Positions 52,789 to 64,000 of a DNA stretch of 64,000 nucleotides are shown one piece after another (position 1 is the first letter of the stretch; each line of letters opens with the position of its first letter). The notes beneath the pieces are model-generated. The model was not told the DNA's origin, searched no databases, and worked only from the letters and a program-made list of their open reading frames with translations. This stretch comes from Pseudomonas sp. A34-9 (lineage in GTDB: Bacteria > Pseudomonadota > Gammaproteobacteria > Pseudomonadales > Pseudomonadaceae): assembly GCF_029543085.1 (NCBI RefSeq), contig NZ_CP119967.1:5681001-5745000 (forward strand), in the 5' to 3' direction. The position numbers and the translations under genes are program-made.

Positions 52789-55700
52789 TCAGTTGACCGT
52801 GACCTGACCGAGGGAGGCTTTCGCTTCCTGGGCCTGATGCTGCGGCGCGTACACCTGGGTGAAGCGCACCGGCGGCAGGTTGAACTGGCCCTTCTGCGAG
52901 AAACGCACCAGATGGCGCAGGCGCAATTCGCCGCTCAGCGCATCGACAGGCACCGCGTAAGCCAGTTGACCCGGTTCGAAGCGCGCTTTCTCCAGCGCGG
53001 CTGGTTCGGTGCCGTCCTTGCCCTGCAACTTGATGCCCCACGTCGTGCGCTCGACATCGGCGCCCGGTGGCAGCGGCACTTCGAGCATGCCGTAGCGCAG
53101 CGGTTTCGGCGCTTTGCTGGTGAGGATCACTTCGTCCAGATACAGGCTGTCGCTGGACAACGGCTTGGTCCCGACCGGCTTCAGTTTGAAGGTGAACGCC
53201 TCATCACCCGGCACCAGTCGCGACAGGCGACGAGTGATGGTCACGGCCATCGGATCGACCGCAGGTTGTTGGGTCTGGAAGCTCAACGCCGCACGAAGCG
53301 GACGCTCTTGTGTGCCCGACACGGTCAACACGCCTAGCACTGGCGACGCGCCCTGCCAAGTCCAGTACATCTCACCGGTTGCACTGTAGTTTTTCTTCCA
53401 GCCTTCACCCGGCGTCAGGGCAATGGTCGGCGACGCTTGGGCGATGCTGCGTTGCAGCCAGGTCAGCGCCAGCGCACGTTCGAGCGTTGATTGCTGTGGC
53501 AGCAGACGTTGCAGCAGCGCCTGCGCACGGGCCTGATCGAACGGTTGCAGCGACAGGTTCAGCGCTTCGGCAAACGGCTGCGAACTGACGGACAGACGCT
53601 GTTGCGCAGCAGCCACTTGGCGATTGAACGCATCCGGCAAGGCAACTTTCGACTGCGTGGCCAACGAAGCGGTCAATACCCGCGCCGCCGCCAGACCGAG
53701 CGCCGAATCCGGGTCGCTCATCACCAGACTGTCCTGACCATCGTCCATCAGCGTTTCGGCGTTGCCCTCACCCGCCTTGGCCAGATCCTCCATCAAACCG
53801 CTGAGCAACGTGTTCACCGGTAAATGCATCTGCCTGGCGAACGACAGAATCAGCGCCCGTTGCAGCAATGGCGTGTTCGGCGCTTGCTTGGCGTACACCT
53901 CCAGCACCCGCTGCCAGTGCTCCGGCGGCAAGGTCAGCGCCAACACTTGGCTGGCGTTCCAGTCGGCGTAGTACGCGTAGGCAGTGAGGAACGCATCCGG
54001 CTCACCGTCGTAGCCCCACCAGGTGAAGCTCGCCGACGGCCCGGCCATTTGCACCAGACGCAGACGACTGTTCTGCATGATCAGGCGCAAGCGATCGCGG
54101 ATCTGCGGATTCGACGCCAGCGATGGGTAAGCAATACTCAGTGGCAGCAATCGACTGGCCGTCTGTTCAACGCCGCCGTACGGATAACTGAGCAGATCGT
54201 CGAGTGCGGAACGGAACAGCGCTTGCGGACTGTCATCCAGGCGCAGGCGAATGTCCGTGGCGTCGCCTGGCAGGCTCAGCGGTGTATCACCGCTGGCCAC
54301 GTCGAGGCTCTGGGTCTGCGTCACTTGCCAGCCATCACCGGTCGCGCTCAGGCGCACGGCGAGGGAATCCGCAGTTTTGCCGTCCTGAACCAACTCCGCC
54401 GTCCACTCGCCGGAAGCCAAGGCGAACGCCGGCAGCGGCAGGTAATTGATGCCGTTGTTCAGGGTCACCGGCAGGCGTTGTTCGGCGCCAGCGTAATGCG
54501 TGACCAGTTCAGCCTTGACCGGTTTTTCGGCCTGACTGAACGCGAACACGCCGAGTTGCGGCTGATCGCCCTTACGGAATTTGCTCGGCCCGCTCCACTT
54601 CAGGTACAGCGGTTTTTCCGAACGGACGAACTGCTTCTTCTGCCCGACCTGACCGTCATCGGCGATGGCGCGAGCAGTGATGCGCCAGCGGGTCAGCGAG
54701 TCCGGCATCTTGAAGGTAAAGCGGGTTTTGCCATCGGTACCGGTCAACAACTCCGGCTGCCACGCAGCGGTGTCGACGTCTTCCCGGCGCGGCCGCTCCA
54801 GCACTTTCACCCCGCGCTCGCTGCGGTTGGCTTTACCCGGCGCGCCTGGGCTGCCCGGCAGCGCCACGTCGTAGCTGATGAACGACAGGCTGGCGCTGGT
54901 GCGCACGTTGTTGCGGCGCGGGTGATAGAAGAACTGGTCAATGGTCGGCGCAACTTCCGGTTGCAGCGCGTAGACCATTTCGTCGACGACGCTGACGGTC
55001 AGATGCGCCGGCACCGCTTTGCCGGCGAACTGCGTGGTCAGGTCAACCGTGACCGTATCTCCTGGCAGATACAGCGCTTTGTCGGTGCTGATCGCTACGT
55101 CGATTTGCGGCGCGACCACTTTGATCCCGGCGTTCTGGAAGCTGTACTGACCGCCCTTGGTGTAAAGCACGGAGAAGGTCAGGTTCGGCGCAAAGTTGTC
55201 CTTCACCGGGATGCGCGCGCGGTATTGGGTATCGCTGAGTTTTTCCAGTTTCAGCCAGTCACCACCCTTGGCCAGCAGCGCAGTGGCTTCGACCTTGTCG
55301 CGCTCCAGCGACAGCAACGCATCGCTGACCGGTTCCGGGAACGTGATCAGCGCCAGGGCTTCATCGCCAGCCTTGTATTCGGGTTTATCGAGGACGATTT
55401 CTACGGTGCCCGGCACCGCTTTGACGCCATCGCCGGTAACCGAATGGCCGGTGGCGCCGAGGACGCGACCGTGTTGATCTTTCAGCGAAAGGTTGTAGGT
55501 ACCCGGACGATCAAAGGTCAGGTTGAAGCCTTTATCTTTGGCCGCCAGTTTGCCTTCACCCGTAGTCTGATCTTCGAGACGAACCCAGCTATAGCTGCTC
55601 GGCACGACGGCCTGGCTTGGCTCACTGCCAGCTTCATTCAGATAACCGAACGCAACCTTGTCGCCGACCGCGCTGAAGCGTTGCGGCGCGCTCAAACGGA

Positions 55701-57363
55701 AGCTCGCCGCACCACGGTCGATAAGGATTTCCTTGGTGGTTTTGACCCGATACGCCGCGCCATCGCTGGCAAACACGGTGAGCATGTAGCGGCTTGGTTT
55801 GTCAGCGGCCGGCAGGTCGAGGCTCGCGTTGCCCTTGCTGTCGGTGGTCAGTTCGGTGCTGGTCAGTTCTACCGGGAATTGCCCGAGGTATTGCAGCTCG
55901 TTGTCGACCATCGACAATTGCTGGGCACGCAGGCTCAGGGTCAGTTTGGCGTTGGCCACCGGTTTGCCGTCGGGGTATAGCAACACCAGACTGCCTTTGA
56001 CCGGCTCGCCGGTACGGTAATCCTGTTTGGCCAGGTTCAGCGAGATCTCGAAGTGCGGCTTGATGTACTCCGCTACGCGGAAAGCGCTGCTGTAAGCCTG
56101 ATCCTTGTAGTTGAAACGAATCTCGTAGCCGCCTGCTACCGCGTTGTCCGGCAGCTGGAAACGGCCCTGAGTACCGGCCTTGGAATCAAGTTTCAGGTCG
56201 AGGTGTTGCAGCTCGGTGCCGGTGGCGTCGAGCACGCTGACGGTCACATCCGCCGCGCCTGGCAACACCGAATCCCGCGCATTCTTGAACTCGCGACCGA
56301 CGATTTTCAGCGACACCCAGTCACCCGGGCGATACAGCGGCCGGTCGGTGAAGGCATAGAGTTTGGTGTCGTAGATTTCGCTGTCGTAATAGAAGTTTTC
56401 CGAGACGAACACGCCGCCCTCTTCGTCCTCGCCGATGACGAACGAACGCTCGGGGCTGACGTGCTTCAGGCGCAGCAAACCATCGGCATCGGTGGCACCG
56501 CTGCTCATCACGCCGAGGCCGTCGGTCCACAGCACATTGACCTTCGGCACCGAACTGCCTTCGTGTTTGCGCGCAGCCCAGACCAGCAATTCATCGCCGG
56601 CAATCTTGCTCACCGCGACGGTGTTGGAGACGAAGACCATGGTGGTCGCGCGGTACTTGCCGATCAGCGCTTCGACCAGATACAGACCCGGTTTCAGATT
56701 GCCCAGCGGGATATAAACGTTGCCCGGCGCAACGCTGACGAAGTCGCTGGAAGAACCGGCCAGATTGACGCCGGCCGGTGGCTGAATCGGCTTGGCCTGC
56801 CACAGCGGATAGCGGAACTGGCTGACCACCGGCAGACCCGGGATCAGCGCAAATTGCGGCTGCGCGTCGTACGGCGTCGGTGCGGCGATGGCGTTGCCCA
56901 TCTTCAGTTCCGGCACCTCGTCGGTGACCTGTTTACGCGATTCATAGGAGAACGCGCGCTGCATCACCCGACGGGATTTGCGGTACCAGTTGTCCCACAG
57001 GTACGCGAGGGTGTTGGACAGGCCTTCGCCCTTGAACTGGCCATCGCTGACCACCCGGTGCAGGTTCTTCTGGCGCTTGAGGAAATCCAGCGGTTTGTCG
57101 ATGCGGTACACGCGAATGTCGGCGCCGCCATAGGGTTCCATGCGGAAACGGCGATAGTCACGGCCCGGCGCTTCGAGGCGCACCATTGCCTGTTCGTCGG
57201 CAGCGAAACTGCTATCGGCGAGCAGGAAGAAGCTTTCACCGGAGACCGGCGTATAGCCGCTCGGCTCGACCGAATCTTCGGCGCTGACGGTAGCCACTGG
57301 CAGCAACAGCGCCAGCAGCAAAGGAATTCGGGAGCAGAGTCGCAACATGCGGGCACCGGTCAT
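52789..57363 (-). CDS. magD: Bacterial alpha-2-macroglobulin (MagD/YfaS)
   Basis: A 1524-residue periplasmic protein, a homologue of the eukaryotic protease trap alpha-2-macroglobulin. Signal peptide at residues 1-29, then MG domains with the central bait-like and A2M regions ([36 protein letters not shown]). The thioester site CxEQ is replaced by GVEQ (Gly1064-Gln1067 in [12 protein letters not shown]), so it cannot form a thioester, as in other YfaS/MagD proteins. In P. aeruginosa MagD binds proteases and works in a complex with its operon partners. The start at 57363 overlaps the magC stop (ATGA); a longer frame would add 26 residues. Confidence 0.94.
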   Translation of the reverse strand: MTGARMLRLCSRIPLLLALLLPVATVSAEDSVEPSGYTPVSGESFFLLADSSFAADEQAMVRLEAPGRDYRRFRMEPYGGADIRVYRIDKPLDFLKRQKNLHRVVSDGQFKGEGLSNTLAYLWDNWYRKSRRVMQRAFSYESRKQVTDEVPELKMGNAIAAPTPYDAQPQFALIPGLPVVSQFRYPLWQAKPIQPPAGVNLAGSSSDFVSVAPGNVYIPLGNLKPGLYLVEALIGKYRATTMVFVSNTVAVSKIAGDELLVWAARKHEGSSVPKVNVLWTDGLGVMSSGATDADGLLRLKHVSPERSFVIGEDEEGGVFVSENFYYDSEIYDTKLYAFTDRPLYRPGDWVSLKIVGREFKNARDSVLPGAADVTVSVLDATGTELQHLDLKLDSKAGTQGRFQLPDNAVAGGYEIRFNYKDQAYSSAFRVAEYIKPHFEISLNLAKQDYRTGEPVKGSLVLLYPDGKPVANAKLTLSLRAQQLSMVDNELQYLGQFPVELTSTELTTDSKGNASLDLPAADKPSRYMLTVFASDGAAYRVKTTKEILIDRGAASFRLSAPQRFSAVGDKVAFGYLNEAGSEPSQAVVPSSYSWVRLEDQTTGEGKLAAKDKGFNLTFDRPGTYNLSLKDQHGRVLGATGHSVTGDGVKAVPGTVEIVLDKPEYKAGDEALALITFPEPVSDALLSLERDKVEATALLAKGGDWLKLEKLSDTQYRARIPVKDNFAPNLTFSVLYTKGGQYSFQNAGIKVVAPQIDVAISTDKALYLPGDTVTVDLTTQFAGKAVPAHLTVSVVDEMVYALQPEVAPTIDQFFYHPRRNNVRTSASLSFISYDVALPGSPGAPGKANRSERGVKVLERPRREDVDTAAWQPELLTGTDGKTRFTFKMPDSLTRWRITARAIADDGQVGQKKQFVRSEKPLYLKWSGPSKFRKGDQPQLGVFAFSQAEKPVKAELVTHYAGAEQRLPVTLNNGINYLPLPAFALASGEWTAELVQDGKTADSLAVRLSATGDGWQVTQTQSLDVASGDTPLSLPGDATDIRLRLDDSPQALFRSALDDLLSYPYGGVEQTASRLLPLSIAYPSLASNPQIRDRLRLIMQNSRLRLVQMAGPSASFTWWGYDGEPDAFLTAYAYYADWNASQVLALTLPPEHWQRVLEVYAKQAPNTPLLQRALILSFARQMHLPVNTLLSGLMEDLAKAGEGNAETLMDDGQDSLVMSDPDSALGLAAARVLTASLATQSKVALPDAFNRQVAAAQQRLSVSSQPFAEALNLSLQPFDQARAQALLQRLLPQQSTLERALALTWLQRSIAQASPTIALTPGEGWKKNYSATGEMYWTWQGASPVLGVLTVSGTQERPLRAALSFQTQQPAVDPMAVTITRRLSRLVPGDEAFTFKLKPVGTKPLSSDSLYLDEVILTSKAPKPLRYGMLEVPLPPGADVERTTWGIKLQGKDGTEPAALEKARFEPGQLAYAVPVDALSGELRLRHLVRFSQKGQFNLPPVRFTQVYAPQHQAQEAKASLGQVTVN

Positions 57364-58010
57364 TGGGAGAGAAAGTTCAGTCGATAGACGCCGATGAAGT
57401 TGGGGTTGGCTGCGTCGGGTATCCATCGGGTGTCCTTCCATGTCATGAGTTGCTGCAGGCTTGCCGAACGCATGCCGTTGTCAGTCGGGGTGGTGGTGCC
57501 AGTGTGATAGGCGATGTAGCGGCCCATCCAGATCATCAGGTGCTGGTCGTCGCCCTGATCGAAAAACATCAGATCACCGGGCCGCGCCTGCGACACGTCG
57601 CGGCTGACCAAGTGGCTGTTGAACTGAATCAGTTTGATCGCGTTGACGTACGGCCCGACCTTGCCACCGCCCTGCTGCCATTGCTGGGCGAGCTTGCGTT
57701 GCTCATCGCTGAGCGACAGCTCCGGCGGCAAATAGCGATTGGACAGGCCATTGTTGCGCAGCCATTTGTCGTCGTGGACTTTCAGCGCTTCGTTGGCGGC
57801 GAAACGTACCAGCCCGGCACAGTCCTGCTGATACCAGCGCGGACTCGGGCCTTGGCTCAGTTGCTCTTGGGCAATACGCACGAACCAGGCGCGGAATACC
57901 TGGGATTGCGCCGGATCCAGCGCCGGCGCTTCAACGGCGCGGGCGCTCGCGCTCAGCAACAGCGCGAGCAAGCCGAGGCTGCGAATCAGTGTCGTCACAG
58001 CGCTTTCCAT
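57360..58010 (-). CDS. magC: DUF1175 protein (MagC/YfaT-like), NlpC/P60-like
   Basis: A 216-residue exported protein of the DUF1175 family. The layout resembles NlpC/P60 cysteine peptidases: [17 protein letters not shown] with Cys64, and [22 protein letters not shown] with His157. Whether it cleaves peptides or only binds is unknown. Signal peptide [15 protein letters not shown]. The start at 58010 overlaps the magB end by 16 bases; coupling is likely. Confidence 0.88.
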   Translation of the reverse strand: MESAVTTLIRSLGLLALLLSASARAVEAPALDPAQSQVFRAWFVRIAQEQLSQGPSPRWYQQDCAGLVRFAANEALKVHDDKWLRNNGLSNRYLPPELSLSDEQRKLAQQWQQGGGKVGPYVNAIKLIQFNSHLVSRDVSQARPGDLMFFDQGDDQHLMIWMGRYIAYHTGTTTPTDNGMRSASLQQLMTWKDTRWIPDAANPNFIGVYRLNFLSQ

Positions 58011-59719
58011 TCCAGCGGCAGCCATTGCCAGTGGCCGTCAGGTTCGCTGCCTTCGGGCAAGGTCAGGGCATATTTGCCATAGCCACCGAGGGTGCGCAGC
58101 TTGGGGATCAGGTAGGTTTGCGCGGCGTTGTAGAACACCGGCTCCATGTCCTGCGGCAGGCTGTCGAGGGTTTCCTGCTGCATCAGTTGCGCCATCGAGT
58201 CCGGGCCGAAATAGATCGGCATCAACACATCTTTTGGCAGCACGTCGGCCATCGGCGGGAAGCGTTTGTCGAGGGTTCCGAGGGCTTTGTCGACGAGTTT
58301 GTCGTCGAGGGAAAACAGCAGCGTCGAACCGTGACGGGCGAGGCTGACTTTCATGAACGCCTTGCCAGAAATCGCGTCCGGGTTTTCCGCCGTCTTCGCC
58401 GCATACGGACCGAAGTTGGAACTGACCTGACGCTGCCAGACGTGGTTCTGGCTTTCCTGCCTCTCGACCACCGGGAAGACGTTTTCGTCGACGTTGGCCT
58501 CGAACGCACCGACCATTGACCCGAACAGTTTGCCGAGATCGCCGTCGAGCTTGCTGCTGTCCTCGTCTTTCAGACTGGCCACCAGCAACGGCGTGTACAA
58601 ACGCGAATCAGCGTACCAGCACAGGCCTGCCGCGCCAGCCACGTGTTCGGTGAGGGTTTGCGCCACGGCCTCTTCGGCGCCGAGTTTCACCAACAGCGGC
58701 TTCTGCGGCTCGGCCGCGACCGGCAGGGTTACGCAGGCACTGGCACCCAGCGGCATGGCTTGCCAGACCGGTTTGAAATCGAAGTCTGGCTGGTTATCCA
58801 GTTCGTCCATGGCCAGGTAGCTGTGCCAGCCCTTGTCGTCCATGTCGAAACGCAGCCCGGCGAAATTCGGGATAAAGCGTTGATAACCCATGGCCAGTAC
58901 GCTGGAGTTAACCGACAGGCGCTGTTTGGTTTCCGCGGTTTTCGCCGGCAGGCCGAACGCTTCAGGGAACAGTTTTTCGCCATTGAGCAACGCCGCCAGC
59001 GCTTGTGGCGAGACGTGACCGGACTCTTCAGACACGCCGCTTTCCGGGTCGGAATACTTGGCCGGATTGGACAGCACCACCAGTTTGTCGCCGTGGGAGG
59101 CGAACAACAGGGCTTTGCTGGCGTTGTAGGTCAGTTGGTACAGCGGCACGCTATCTCCGCCAACTTTGAGTTCGCCCATTTGACTGAGCTGCGTGTCGTC
59201 CAGCGCGACTTTCGCCAACGGTTCGAGCAGTTTCGCCAGACCGCCACGATCCATTACCAGCAGGAAATCCTTCAAGCGACCATCCGCCCCGCGCCACAGC
59301 GCGACATCGGCCGGTTGATCGAAAAGCTGCTCGATCAGGCTGTCCTGCAACTTCAGATCATGCTCGTAGATGATCCGGCGCAGACTGCCGATCAAGCCAA
59401 GGCGATCAGCATGGGTCTCGTAATAGAAGACGAAATCTTCGGTCAGCGTGGCCTTCAGGAACGGCACGGTCAGCAGGTCTTTGGGCAACTGGCTCAGGGA
59501 GCGAGTCTCCAGCAACGCATCCGGACGGCTCAGGCCAAGCTTGTCACTCGCCAACTCCGCCGGCGGCGCCTTGGGCTTGAGCAGCAGCCAGCCAAAACCA
59601 CCCGCCACGCCGGCCACCAGGCACAACCCGGCCAGCAGCAACGGCCAGCGCCGCGAAGGTTTGGCCGCTGGCGTATCGGCAGCCGAAGTCACAGTGTTAT
59701 CGCTCATCTTCTCGCTCAT
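57995..59719 (-). CDS. magB: DUF2138 protein (MagB/YfaA-like)
   Basis: A 574-residue protein with a short cytoplasmic tail, one membrane helix ([22 protein letters not shown]) and a large periplasmic domain. It belongs to the DUF2138/YfaA family, always found with yfaS-type macroglobulins; its function is probably to anchor the Mag complex (inference). Start uncertain between 59719 and 59707. Confidence 0.9.
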   Translation of the reverse strand: MSEKMSDNTVTSAADTPAAKPSRRWPLLLAGLCLVAGVAGGFGWLLLKPKAPPAELASDKLGLSRPDALLETRSLSQLPKDLLTVPFLKATLTEDFVFYYETHADRLGLIGSLRRIIYEHDLKLQDSLIEQLFDQPADVALWRGADGRLKDFLLVMDRGGLAKLLEPLAKVALDDTQLSQMGELKVGGDSVPLYQLTYNASKALLFASHGDKLVVLSNPAKYSDPESGVSEESGHVSPQALAALLNGEKLFPEAFGLPAKTAETKQRLSVNSSVLAMGYQRFIPNFAGLRFDMDDKGWHSYLAMDELDNQPDFDFKPVWQAMPLGASACVTLPVAAEPQKPLLVKLGAEEAVAQTLTEHVAGAAGLCWYADSRLYTPLLVASLKDEDSSKLDGDLGKLFGSMVGAFEANVDENVFPVVERQESQNHVWQRQVSSNFGPYAAKTAENPDAISGKAFMKVSLARHGSTLLFSLDDKLVDKALGTLDKRFPPMADVLPKDVLMPIYFGPDSMAQLMQQETLDSLPQDMEPVFYNAAQTYLIPKLRTLGGYGKYALTLPEGSEPDGHWQWLPLEWKAL

Positions 59720-59755
59720 TTCCCAAAGCTCAGGATTTCATCCGTGGCGGAATGC

Positions 59756-60547
59756 TTAATAGTTGAAAGTCTTGACCAGCAGCAGATCACCGATCGCCCG
59801 CAGCGGCACGATGAACGTTTCGCGTTTTTCGTCGACGGTGTTTTCGTTGAGCACCAGCGTGATTTGCGAGGTGATCACCTCGTTCTGGTTGCTGGTCTCC
59901 TCGAAGTTATAGCCGCCGTTACCGAAGTTGCCCCAATAGTTGACGTAAACCAGATAGGTGCCATGCAGCGGCGCGGTCATGGTGAACATTTCCGGGCCCG
60001 GACCATCGACGCCATCCGGGTCCAGACCGCCGCCATTGCTCAGTGCCGGCTGCGCCCAGAAGGCATGCTGACCGTCGGGCGTGACAATGTGCAGATCGAG
60101 TTCGGCTTTTGGATCGTCCCATCCCAAGACAAGACGAATCCGCGCCGGCGTGCGCAGGTTATTTGCTTCATAAAATTGCACGCGCTTGAGCGACTGGCCT
60201 TCGGCGCTGATCACTTCGACGCTGTTGGAGCCGGCGCCGAACGCGTACGGCCGGGCGAAACGCCCATCGTCGTCGGTGTACAGATTCAGTGGATTGCCAT
60301 TCACCGCAAGGCTGTGCGGCGGGCGCATGTGCCCGATGGCCTTGAGCTGGCCCTGGATCATCGTGCGATTGCGCTGGATGCCGCGATCGATCGGCGGCGT
60401 CGGGTAGGCGACTTGCGGGTTTTCCGTGCGATCGAGCAGACCGTGATAGCGCCAGCCACCCACCGGTTCCGCCAGCTCGGCCGTCGGCGCGGCCCACAGC
60501 GCGGGCGCACCGGCCAGGCCGATCAGCAGCAAAAGAAATGAACGCAT
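59756..60547 (-). CDS. magA: DUF2135 protein, first gene of the mag operon (MagA-like)
   Basis: A 263-residue exported protein with a signal peptide (LLLLIGLAGAPALWAAPT). The DUF2135 part has WDDPKAELDLHIVTPDGQHAFW and GPGPEMFTMTAPLHGTYLVYVNYWGNFG. Paralogue of the last gene of the operon. The ribosome site AGGAGG at 60554-60559 (complement) is strong. The six genes from here to 50352 run leftward with gaps or overlaps of at most 36 bases and form one operon. Confidence 0.9.
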   Translation of the reverse strand: MRSFLLLLIGLAGAPALWAAPTAELAEPVGGWRYHGLLDRTENPQVAYPTPPIDRGIQRNRTMIQGQLKAIGHMRPPHSLAVNGNPLNLYTDDDGRFARPYAFGAGSNSVEVISAEGQSLKRVQFYEANNLRTPARIRLVLGWDDPKAELDLHIVTPDGQHAFWAQPALSNGGGLDPDGVDGPGPEMFTMTAPLHGTYLVYVNYWGNFGNGGYNFEETSNQNEVITSQITLVLNENTVDEKRETFIVPLRAIGDLLLVKTFNY

Positions 60548-60595
60548 GTGATGCCTCCTGCCATGCCTGAACGAAACCTTGCACCCGATCCTCGG
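60544..60595 (-). promoter_or_regulatory. Possible RsmA/RsmE sites in the mag leader
   Basis: Read leftwards, the leader has a small hairpin CCG-AGGAT-CGG (complement of 60585-60595) with GGA in the loop. The Shine-Dalgarno AGGAGG (60554-60559) is enclosed by GCATG/CATGC (60544-60548, 60562-60566), again with GGA unpaired. GGA in hairpin loops, one at the ribosome site, is the pattern bound by RsmA/CsrA proteins. The mag operon of P. aeruginosa is known to be under Gac/Rsm control; here it is an inference. The rest of the 397-base gap holds an AT-rich stretch and a palindrome. Confidence 0.55.
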
Positions 60596-60805
60596 TACTT
60601 CACAGCGGTGAAAACTGCGTTTCGTCTGAAAGACCCGTGACTATGGGGTCGTAGAAGGCGCGAAGATTAGCCATTTGGCAGTTTTTTAACAATCGGATAC
60701 ATGTGCATTTGCGGTGGGAATCACGCAGTTTTATTGGCCGTGAGCCGAATAGCACGGTTATTCGACTCACAAAATGAGCCGAATAAGCCTGAATAACCAC
60801 AAATC

Positions 60806-60837
60806 CTGTGGCGAGGGAGCTTGCTCCCTCGCCACAG
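60806..60837. repeat. Perfect 32-base palindrome
   Basis: CTGTGGCGAGGGAGC (60806-60820) and its exact inverse (60823-60837) are separated by TT. This sequence type is a frequent intergenic repeat in P. fluorescens-group genomes. It lies between the divergent mag operon and xseB. Confidence 0.9.
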
Positions 60838-60944
60838 AGGTTTATACGGCCCTTGGCGATACCTGCGCAGGCCCTGCTCATTTGCCCATACCCCCCCTAT
60901 CTGCTAGTGTCGCGCCGGTTTAACGTCAACCGGAAATCGCCGCC

Positions 60945-61187
60945 ATGGCCCGCAAAAAAGCTGCACTGGATTTCGAACAGTCCCTCGCCGACCTGCAAAC
61001 ATTGGTCGAGCGTCTGGAGAACGGTGAATTGTCGCTGGAAGACTCGCTGACCGCTTTCGAGCAGGGCATCGGTCTGACCCGTGACTGCCAGGCAGCGCTG
61101 GCGCAAGCCGAGCAGAAGGTGCAGGTGCTGCTGGAGCGCGATGGCGAACTCGCCGAGGAACCCTTCGACGCGGAACAGCCAGAATGA
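60945..61187 (+). CDS. xseB: Exodeoxyribonuclease VII small subunit
   Basis: An 80-residue subunit of the exonuclease that degrades single-stranded DNA into oligonucleotides. The sequence [26 protein letters not shown] is the family hallmark. The xseA partner is elsewhere, as usual. It overlaps ispA by four bases (ATGA), so the two are co-translated. Confidence 0.97.
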   Translation: MARKKAALDFEQSLADLQTLVERLENGELSLEDSLTAFEQGIGLTRDCQAALAQAEQKVQVLLERDGELAEEPFDAEQPE

Positions 61188-62071
61188 TTGCAGCGTATAC
61201 GGCGACCAGCCAGGCCCGGGTCAACGTGGCGCTGGAGACCCTGTTCAACGCACCGTTGCCGGAATTGGCGCGGCTTTATGAAGCCATGCGCTACAGCGTG
61301 ATGAACGGCGGCAAACGCGTGCGTCCGCTATTGGCCTACGCGGCATGCGAAGCGCTCGGTGGCAAGGCTGAACAGGCCAACGGCGCAGCCTGCGCGGTTG
61401 AGCTGATCCACGCGTATTCGCTGGTTCACGATGATTTGCCGGCGATGGACGACGACGATCTGCGTCGCGGCCAGCCGACCACTCACAAGAAATTCGATGA
61501 AGCCTGCGCGATCCTCGCCGGTGACGGCTTGCAGAGCCTGGCGTTCAGCGCCCTGCTCGACCCGCGCCTGAGCGACTGCAGCAGCGACATCCGTCTGCAA
61601 ATGGTCACCGCCCTCGCCCAGGCTGCGGGCCCGGCGGGCATGGTCGGCGGTCAGGCCATCGACCTCGGTTCGGTCGGCCTCAAGCTCGATCAACAAGCCC
61701 TCGAACAGATGCACCGGCACAAGACCGGTGCGCTGATTGAAGTCAGCGTCAAACTCGGCGCCCTTGCTAGCGGCCGTGCCGAGCCGGATGAACTGCGTGC
61801 CCTGCAGACTTATGCACAGGCTATCGGCCTGGCCTTTCAGGTGCAGGACGACATTCTCGACGTCGAAAGCGATACCGAAACCCTCGGCAAACGCCAGGGC
61901 GCCGACATTGCCCGTGACAAGCCGACCTACCCGGCCCTGCTCGGTCTCGACGCGGCCAAAGCCTACGCGCTGGAACTGCGCGATCAGGCCCTGCACGCCC
62001 TGCGACCGTTTGACGCGGCAGCCGAGCCCTTGCGCGAGCTGGCCCGGTATATCGTCGAGCGCCGCAGCTGA
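61184..62071 (+). CDS. ispA: Farnesyl diphosphate synthase
   Basis: A 295-residue trans-isoprenyl diphosphate synthase that condenses IPP with DMAPP and GPP to make farnesyl diphosphate. The first aspartate-rich motif is in [20 protein letters not shown] and the second in [19 protein letters not shown]. The gene precedes dxs in the usual isoprenoid gene pair. Start is the ATG overlapping xseB. Confidence 0.97.
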   Translation: MIAAYTATSQARVNVALETLFNAPLPELARLYEAMRYSVMNGGKRVRPLLAYAACEALGGKAEQANGAACAVELIHAYSLVHDDLPAMDDDDLRRGQPTTHKKFDEACAILAGDGLQSLAFSALLDPRLSDCSSDIRLQMVTALAQAAGPAGMVGGQAIDLGSVGLKLDQQALEQMHRHKTGALIEVSVKLGALASGRAEPDELRALQTYAQAIGLAFQVQDDILDVESDTETLGKRQGADIARDKPTYPALLGLDAAKAYALELRDQALHALRPFDAAAEPLRELARYIVERRS

Positions 62072-62162
62072 CGGCGAATCCGCCAAAAAAGACCAACGCG
62101 TGGGCAGGGGGCGATGCATCAGGTAAACTGCCGCATCTTCTATACCTATAACGATTCGCCTG

Positions 62163-64000
62163 ATGCCCACGACGTTTCATGAGATTCCCCGCAAGCGCCC
62201 GACCACGCCCCTGCTCGACCGCGCGAATACGCCGGACGGCCTGCGCCGGTTAGGCGAAGCCGAGCTGGAAACCCTGGCCGATGAGTTGCGCCTGGAATTG
62301 CTCTATACGGTCGGTCAGACCGGTGGGCATTTCGGTGCCGGCCTGGGCGTGATCGAGCTGACCATCGCGCTGCATTACGTCTTCGACACGCCGGACGACC
62401 GGTTGCTGTGGGACGTTGGCCATCAGGCGTACCCGCACAAGATCCTCACCGGTCGCCGCGAGCGCATGGGTACGCTGCGCCAGAAGGACGGCATCGCTGC
62501 CTTCCCGCGCCGCGCCGAGAGCGAGTACGACACCTTTGGCGTCGGCCACTCCAGCACCTCGATCAGCGCTGCGCTGGGCATGGCCATTGCCGCCCGCCTG
62601 CAGAACAGTGATCGCAAGGCAATCGCCGTGATCGGCGACGGCGCGTTGACCGCCGGCATGGCTTTCGAGGCGCTGAACCACGCGCCGGAAGTGAACGCCA
62701 ACATGCTGGTGATCCTCAACGACAACGACATGTCGATCTCGCGCAATGTCGGCGGCCTGTCGAATTATCTGGCGAAGATCCTTTCCAGCCGCACTTACGC
62801 AAGCATGCGCGAGGGCAGCAAGAAAGTCCTGTCGCGCCTGCCCGGCGCCTGGGAAATCGCCCGTCGTACCGAAGAATACGCCAAAGGCATGCTGGTCCCC
62901 GGCACCCTGTTCGAAGAGCTGGGCTGGAACTACATCGGCCCGATTGATGGCCACGACCTGCCAACGCTGATCGCCACGCTGCGCAACATGCGCGATCTGA
63001 AAGGCCCGCAGTTCCTGCACATCGTCACCAAAAAAGGCAAAGGCTTCGCCCCGGCGGAAGTCGACCCGATTGGCTACCACGCCATCACCAAACTCGAACC
63101 ACTCGACGCCCCGGCCGCTGCGCCGAAAAAGGCCGGCGGGCCGAAGTATTCGGCAGTGTTCGGCGAGTGGCTGTGCGACATGGCCGCTGCCGATCCACGC
63201 CTGGTCGGGATCACCCCGGCAATGAAGGAAGGCTCGGATCTGGTCGCGTTCAGCGAACGCTTCCCGCTGCGCTATTTCGACGTAGCGATTGCCGAACAAC
63301 ACGCCGTGACATTCGCGGCCGGCATGGCCTGCGAAGGCGCAAAACCGGTGGTGGCGATCTACTCGACGTTCCTGCAGCGCGGTTATGACCAACTGGTGCA
63401 TGACGTCGCGGTGCAGAACCTCGACGTGCTGTTCGCCATCGACCGCGCCGGTCTGGTCGGCGAAGACGGCCCGACTCACGCGGGCAGCTTCGATCTGTCG
63501 TACCTGCGCTGCATCCCGGGCATGGTCATCATGACCCCGAGCGATGAGAACGAACTGCGCAAAATGCTCACGACCGGCCACCTGTACAACGGCCCGGCGG
63601 CAGTGCGTTATCCGCGCGGCAACGGCCCGAACGCAACCATCGAAAAAGACCTCGAGCCGATCGAAATCGGCAAGGGCATCGTCCGTCGTCAGGGCAGCAA
63701 AGTCGCTCTGCTGGTGTTCGGCGTGCAACTGGCCGAGGCGCTGAAAGTCGCTGAGAAGCTGGATGCCACCGTGGTCGACATGCGCTTCGTCAAACCACTG
63801 GATGAAGCGCTGGTACGCGAGATTGCCGGCAGTCACGAGTTGCTGGTGACTATCGAAGAGAACGCGATCATGGGCGGCGCCGGTGGTGCAGTCAGCGAGT
63901 TCCTGGCACGGGAGAACATCCTCAAGTCGATGCTGCACCTGGGCTTGCCGGATATCTACGTCGAGCACGCCAAACCGGCGCAGATGCTGGCCGAGTGCGG
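62163..64000 (+). CDS. dxs: 1-deoxy-D-xylulose-5-phosphate synthase, 3' end beyond window
   Basis: Thiamine-diphosphate enzyme that condenses pyruvate and glyceraldehyde 3-phosphate, the first step of the MEP isoprenoid pathway. The frame is open from the ATG at 62163 to the window edge, giving 612 codons of about 630. The start [16 protein letters not shown] is typical of pseudomonads. The TPP-binding [16 protein letters not shown] followed by [13 protein letters not shown], and the second-domain motif [16 protein letters not shown] with the catalytic Glu, are intact. It follows ispA by 91 bases. Confidence 0.98.
   Translation, partial: MPTTFHEIPRKRPTTPLLDRANTPDGLRRLGEAELETLADELRLELLYTVGQTGGHFGAGLGVIELTIALHYVFDTPDDRLLWDVGHQAYPHKILTGRRERMGTLRQKDGIAAFPRRAESEYDTFGVGHSSTSISAALGMAIAARLQNSDRKAIAVIGDGALTAGMAFEALNHAPEVNANMLVILNDNDMSISRNVGGLSNYLAKILSSRTYASMREGSKKVLSRLPGAWEIARRTEEYAKGMLVPGTLFEELGWNYIGPIDGHDLPTLIATLRNMRDLKGPQFLHIVTKKGKGFAPAEVDPIGYHAITKLEPLDAPAAAPKKAGGPKYSAVFGEWLCDMAAADPRLVGITPAMKEGSDLVAFSERFPLRYFDVAIAEQHAVTFAAGMACEGAKPVVAIYSTFLQRGYDQLVHDVAVQNLDVLFAIDRAGLVGEDGPTHAGSFDLSYLRCIPGMVIMTPSDENELRKMLTTGHLYNGPAAVRYPRGNGPNATIEKDLEPIEIGKGIVRRQGSKVALLVFGVQLAEALKVAEKLDATVVDMRFVKPLDEALVREIAGSHELLVTIEENAIMGGAGGAVSEFLARENILKSMLHLGLPDIYVEHAKPAQMLAEC

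Noticed and set aside
62250..63968. Minus-strand open frame opposite dxs
   Set aside because: Dxs has all catalytic motifs on the plus strand; the reverse frame has none.

Overview
The window is a contiguous piece of a Pseudomonas chromosome, most likely from the P. fluorescens group. The gene order leuS-lptE-holA, then lipA-lipB-ybeD-dacA-rlpA-mltB-rodA-mrdA-rlmH-rsfS-nadD-proA, the eat/eut ethanolamine block followed by ppa, and xseB-ispA-dxs are all typical of the genus. Further support comes from the GC-rich coding style and many copies of the pseudomonad REP palindrome built on GCAGCCTTCGGCAGCTCCTACA. The two edges cut leuS (5' part missing) and dxs (3' end missing). I found no rRNA, tRNA, CRISPR array, insertion sequence or prophage structural genes.

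Layout. Positions 1-18007 are housekeeping: translation (leuS, arfA, rlmH, rsfS), outer-membrane LPS assembly (lptE), replication (holA), lipoate synthesis, the rod-shape peptidoglycan cluster, NAD and proline synthesis. Positions 18186-20264 hold a DNA glycosylase and a DedA-PAP2 fusion. Positions 20265-28065 are accessory: an AT-rich regulatory gap, then three co-oriented genes. The first and third encode large proteins with a cholera/pertussis-toxin-like ADP-ribosyltransferase (ART) domain. The middle one encodes a TcdA/TcdB-like pore-forming protein with RTX-like repeats. This looks like a multi-component exotoxin locus and is the main discovery candidate. Positions 28081-35392 carry a Lon-substrate-domain protein, a CidA/LrgB pair, a MaoC hydratase, a MORN-repeat lipoprotein fused to a C13 (caspase-like) peptidase, an NAD-binding protein, a small lipoprotein, ubiX and mpl.

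Positions 35659-43517 form the ethanolamine catabolic unit: the sigma-54 activator EatR, divergent from acetaldehyde dehydrogenase, permease and EutBC. Two near-consensus -24/-12 promoters lie in front of the dehydrogenase and permease genes. Positions 43633-50327 hold a GNAT protein, a DedA protein, MtfA, pyrophosphatase, an orphan S24 repressor, a candidate structured small RNA, a diguanylate cyclase and two small exported proteins. Positions 50352-60547 are the six-gene mag operon (alpha-2-macroglobulin homologue MagD and partners), read leftwards, with two possible RsmA/RsmE sites in its leader. The window ends with xseB-ispA-dxs.

Functional links. The mrdA-rodA-mltB-rlpA-dacA block and mpl act on cell-wall growth and recycling. 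The eat/eut genes import ethanolamine and convert it through acetaldehyde to acetate. The mag genes form a periplasmic or inner-membrane defence complex. The toxin locus has no obvious dedicated secretion genes beside it.
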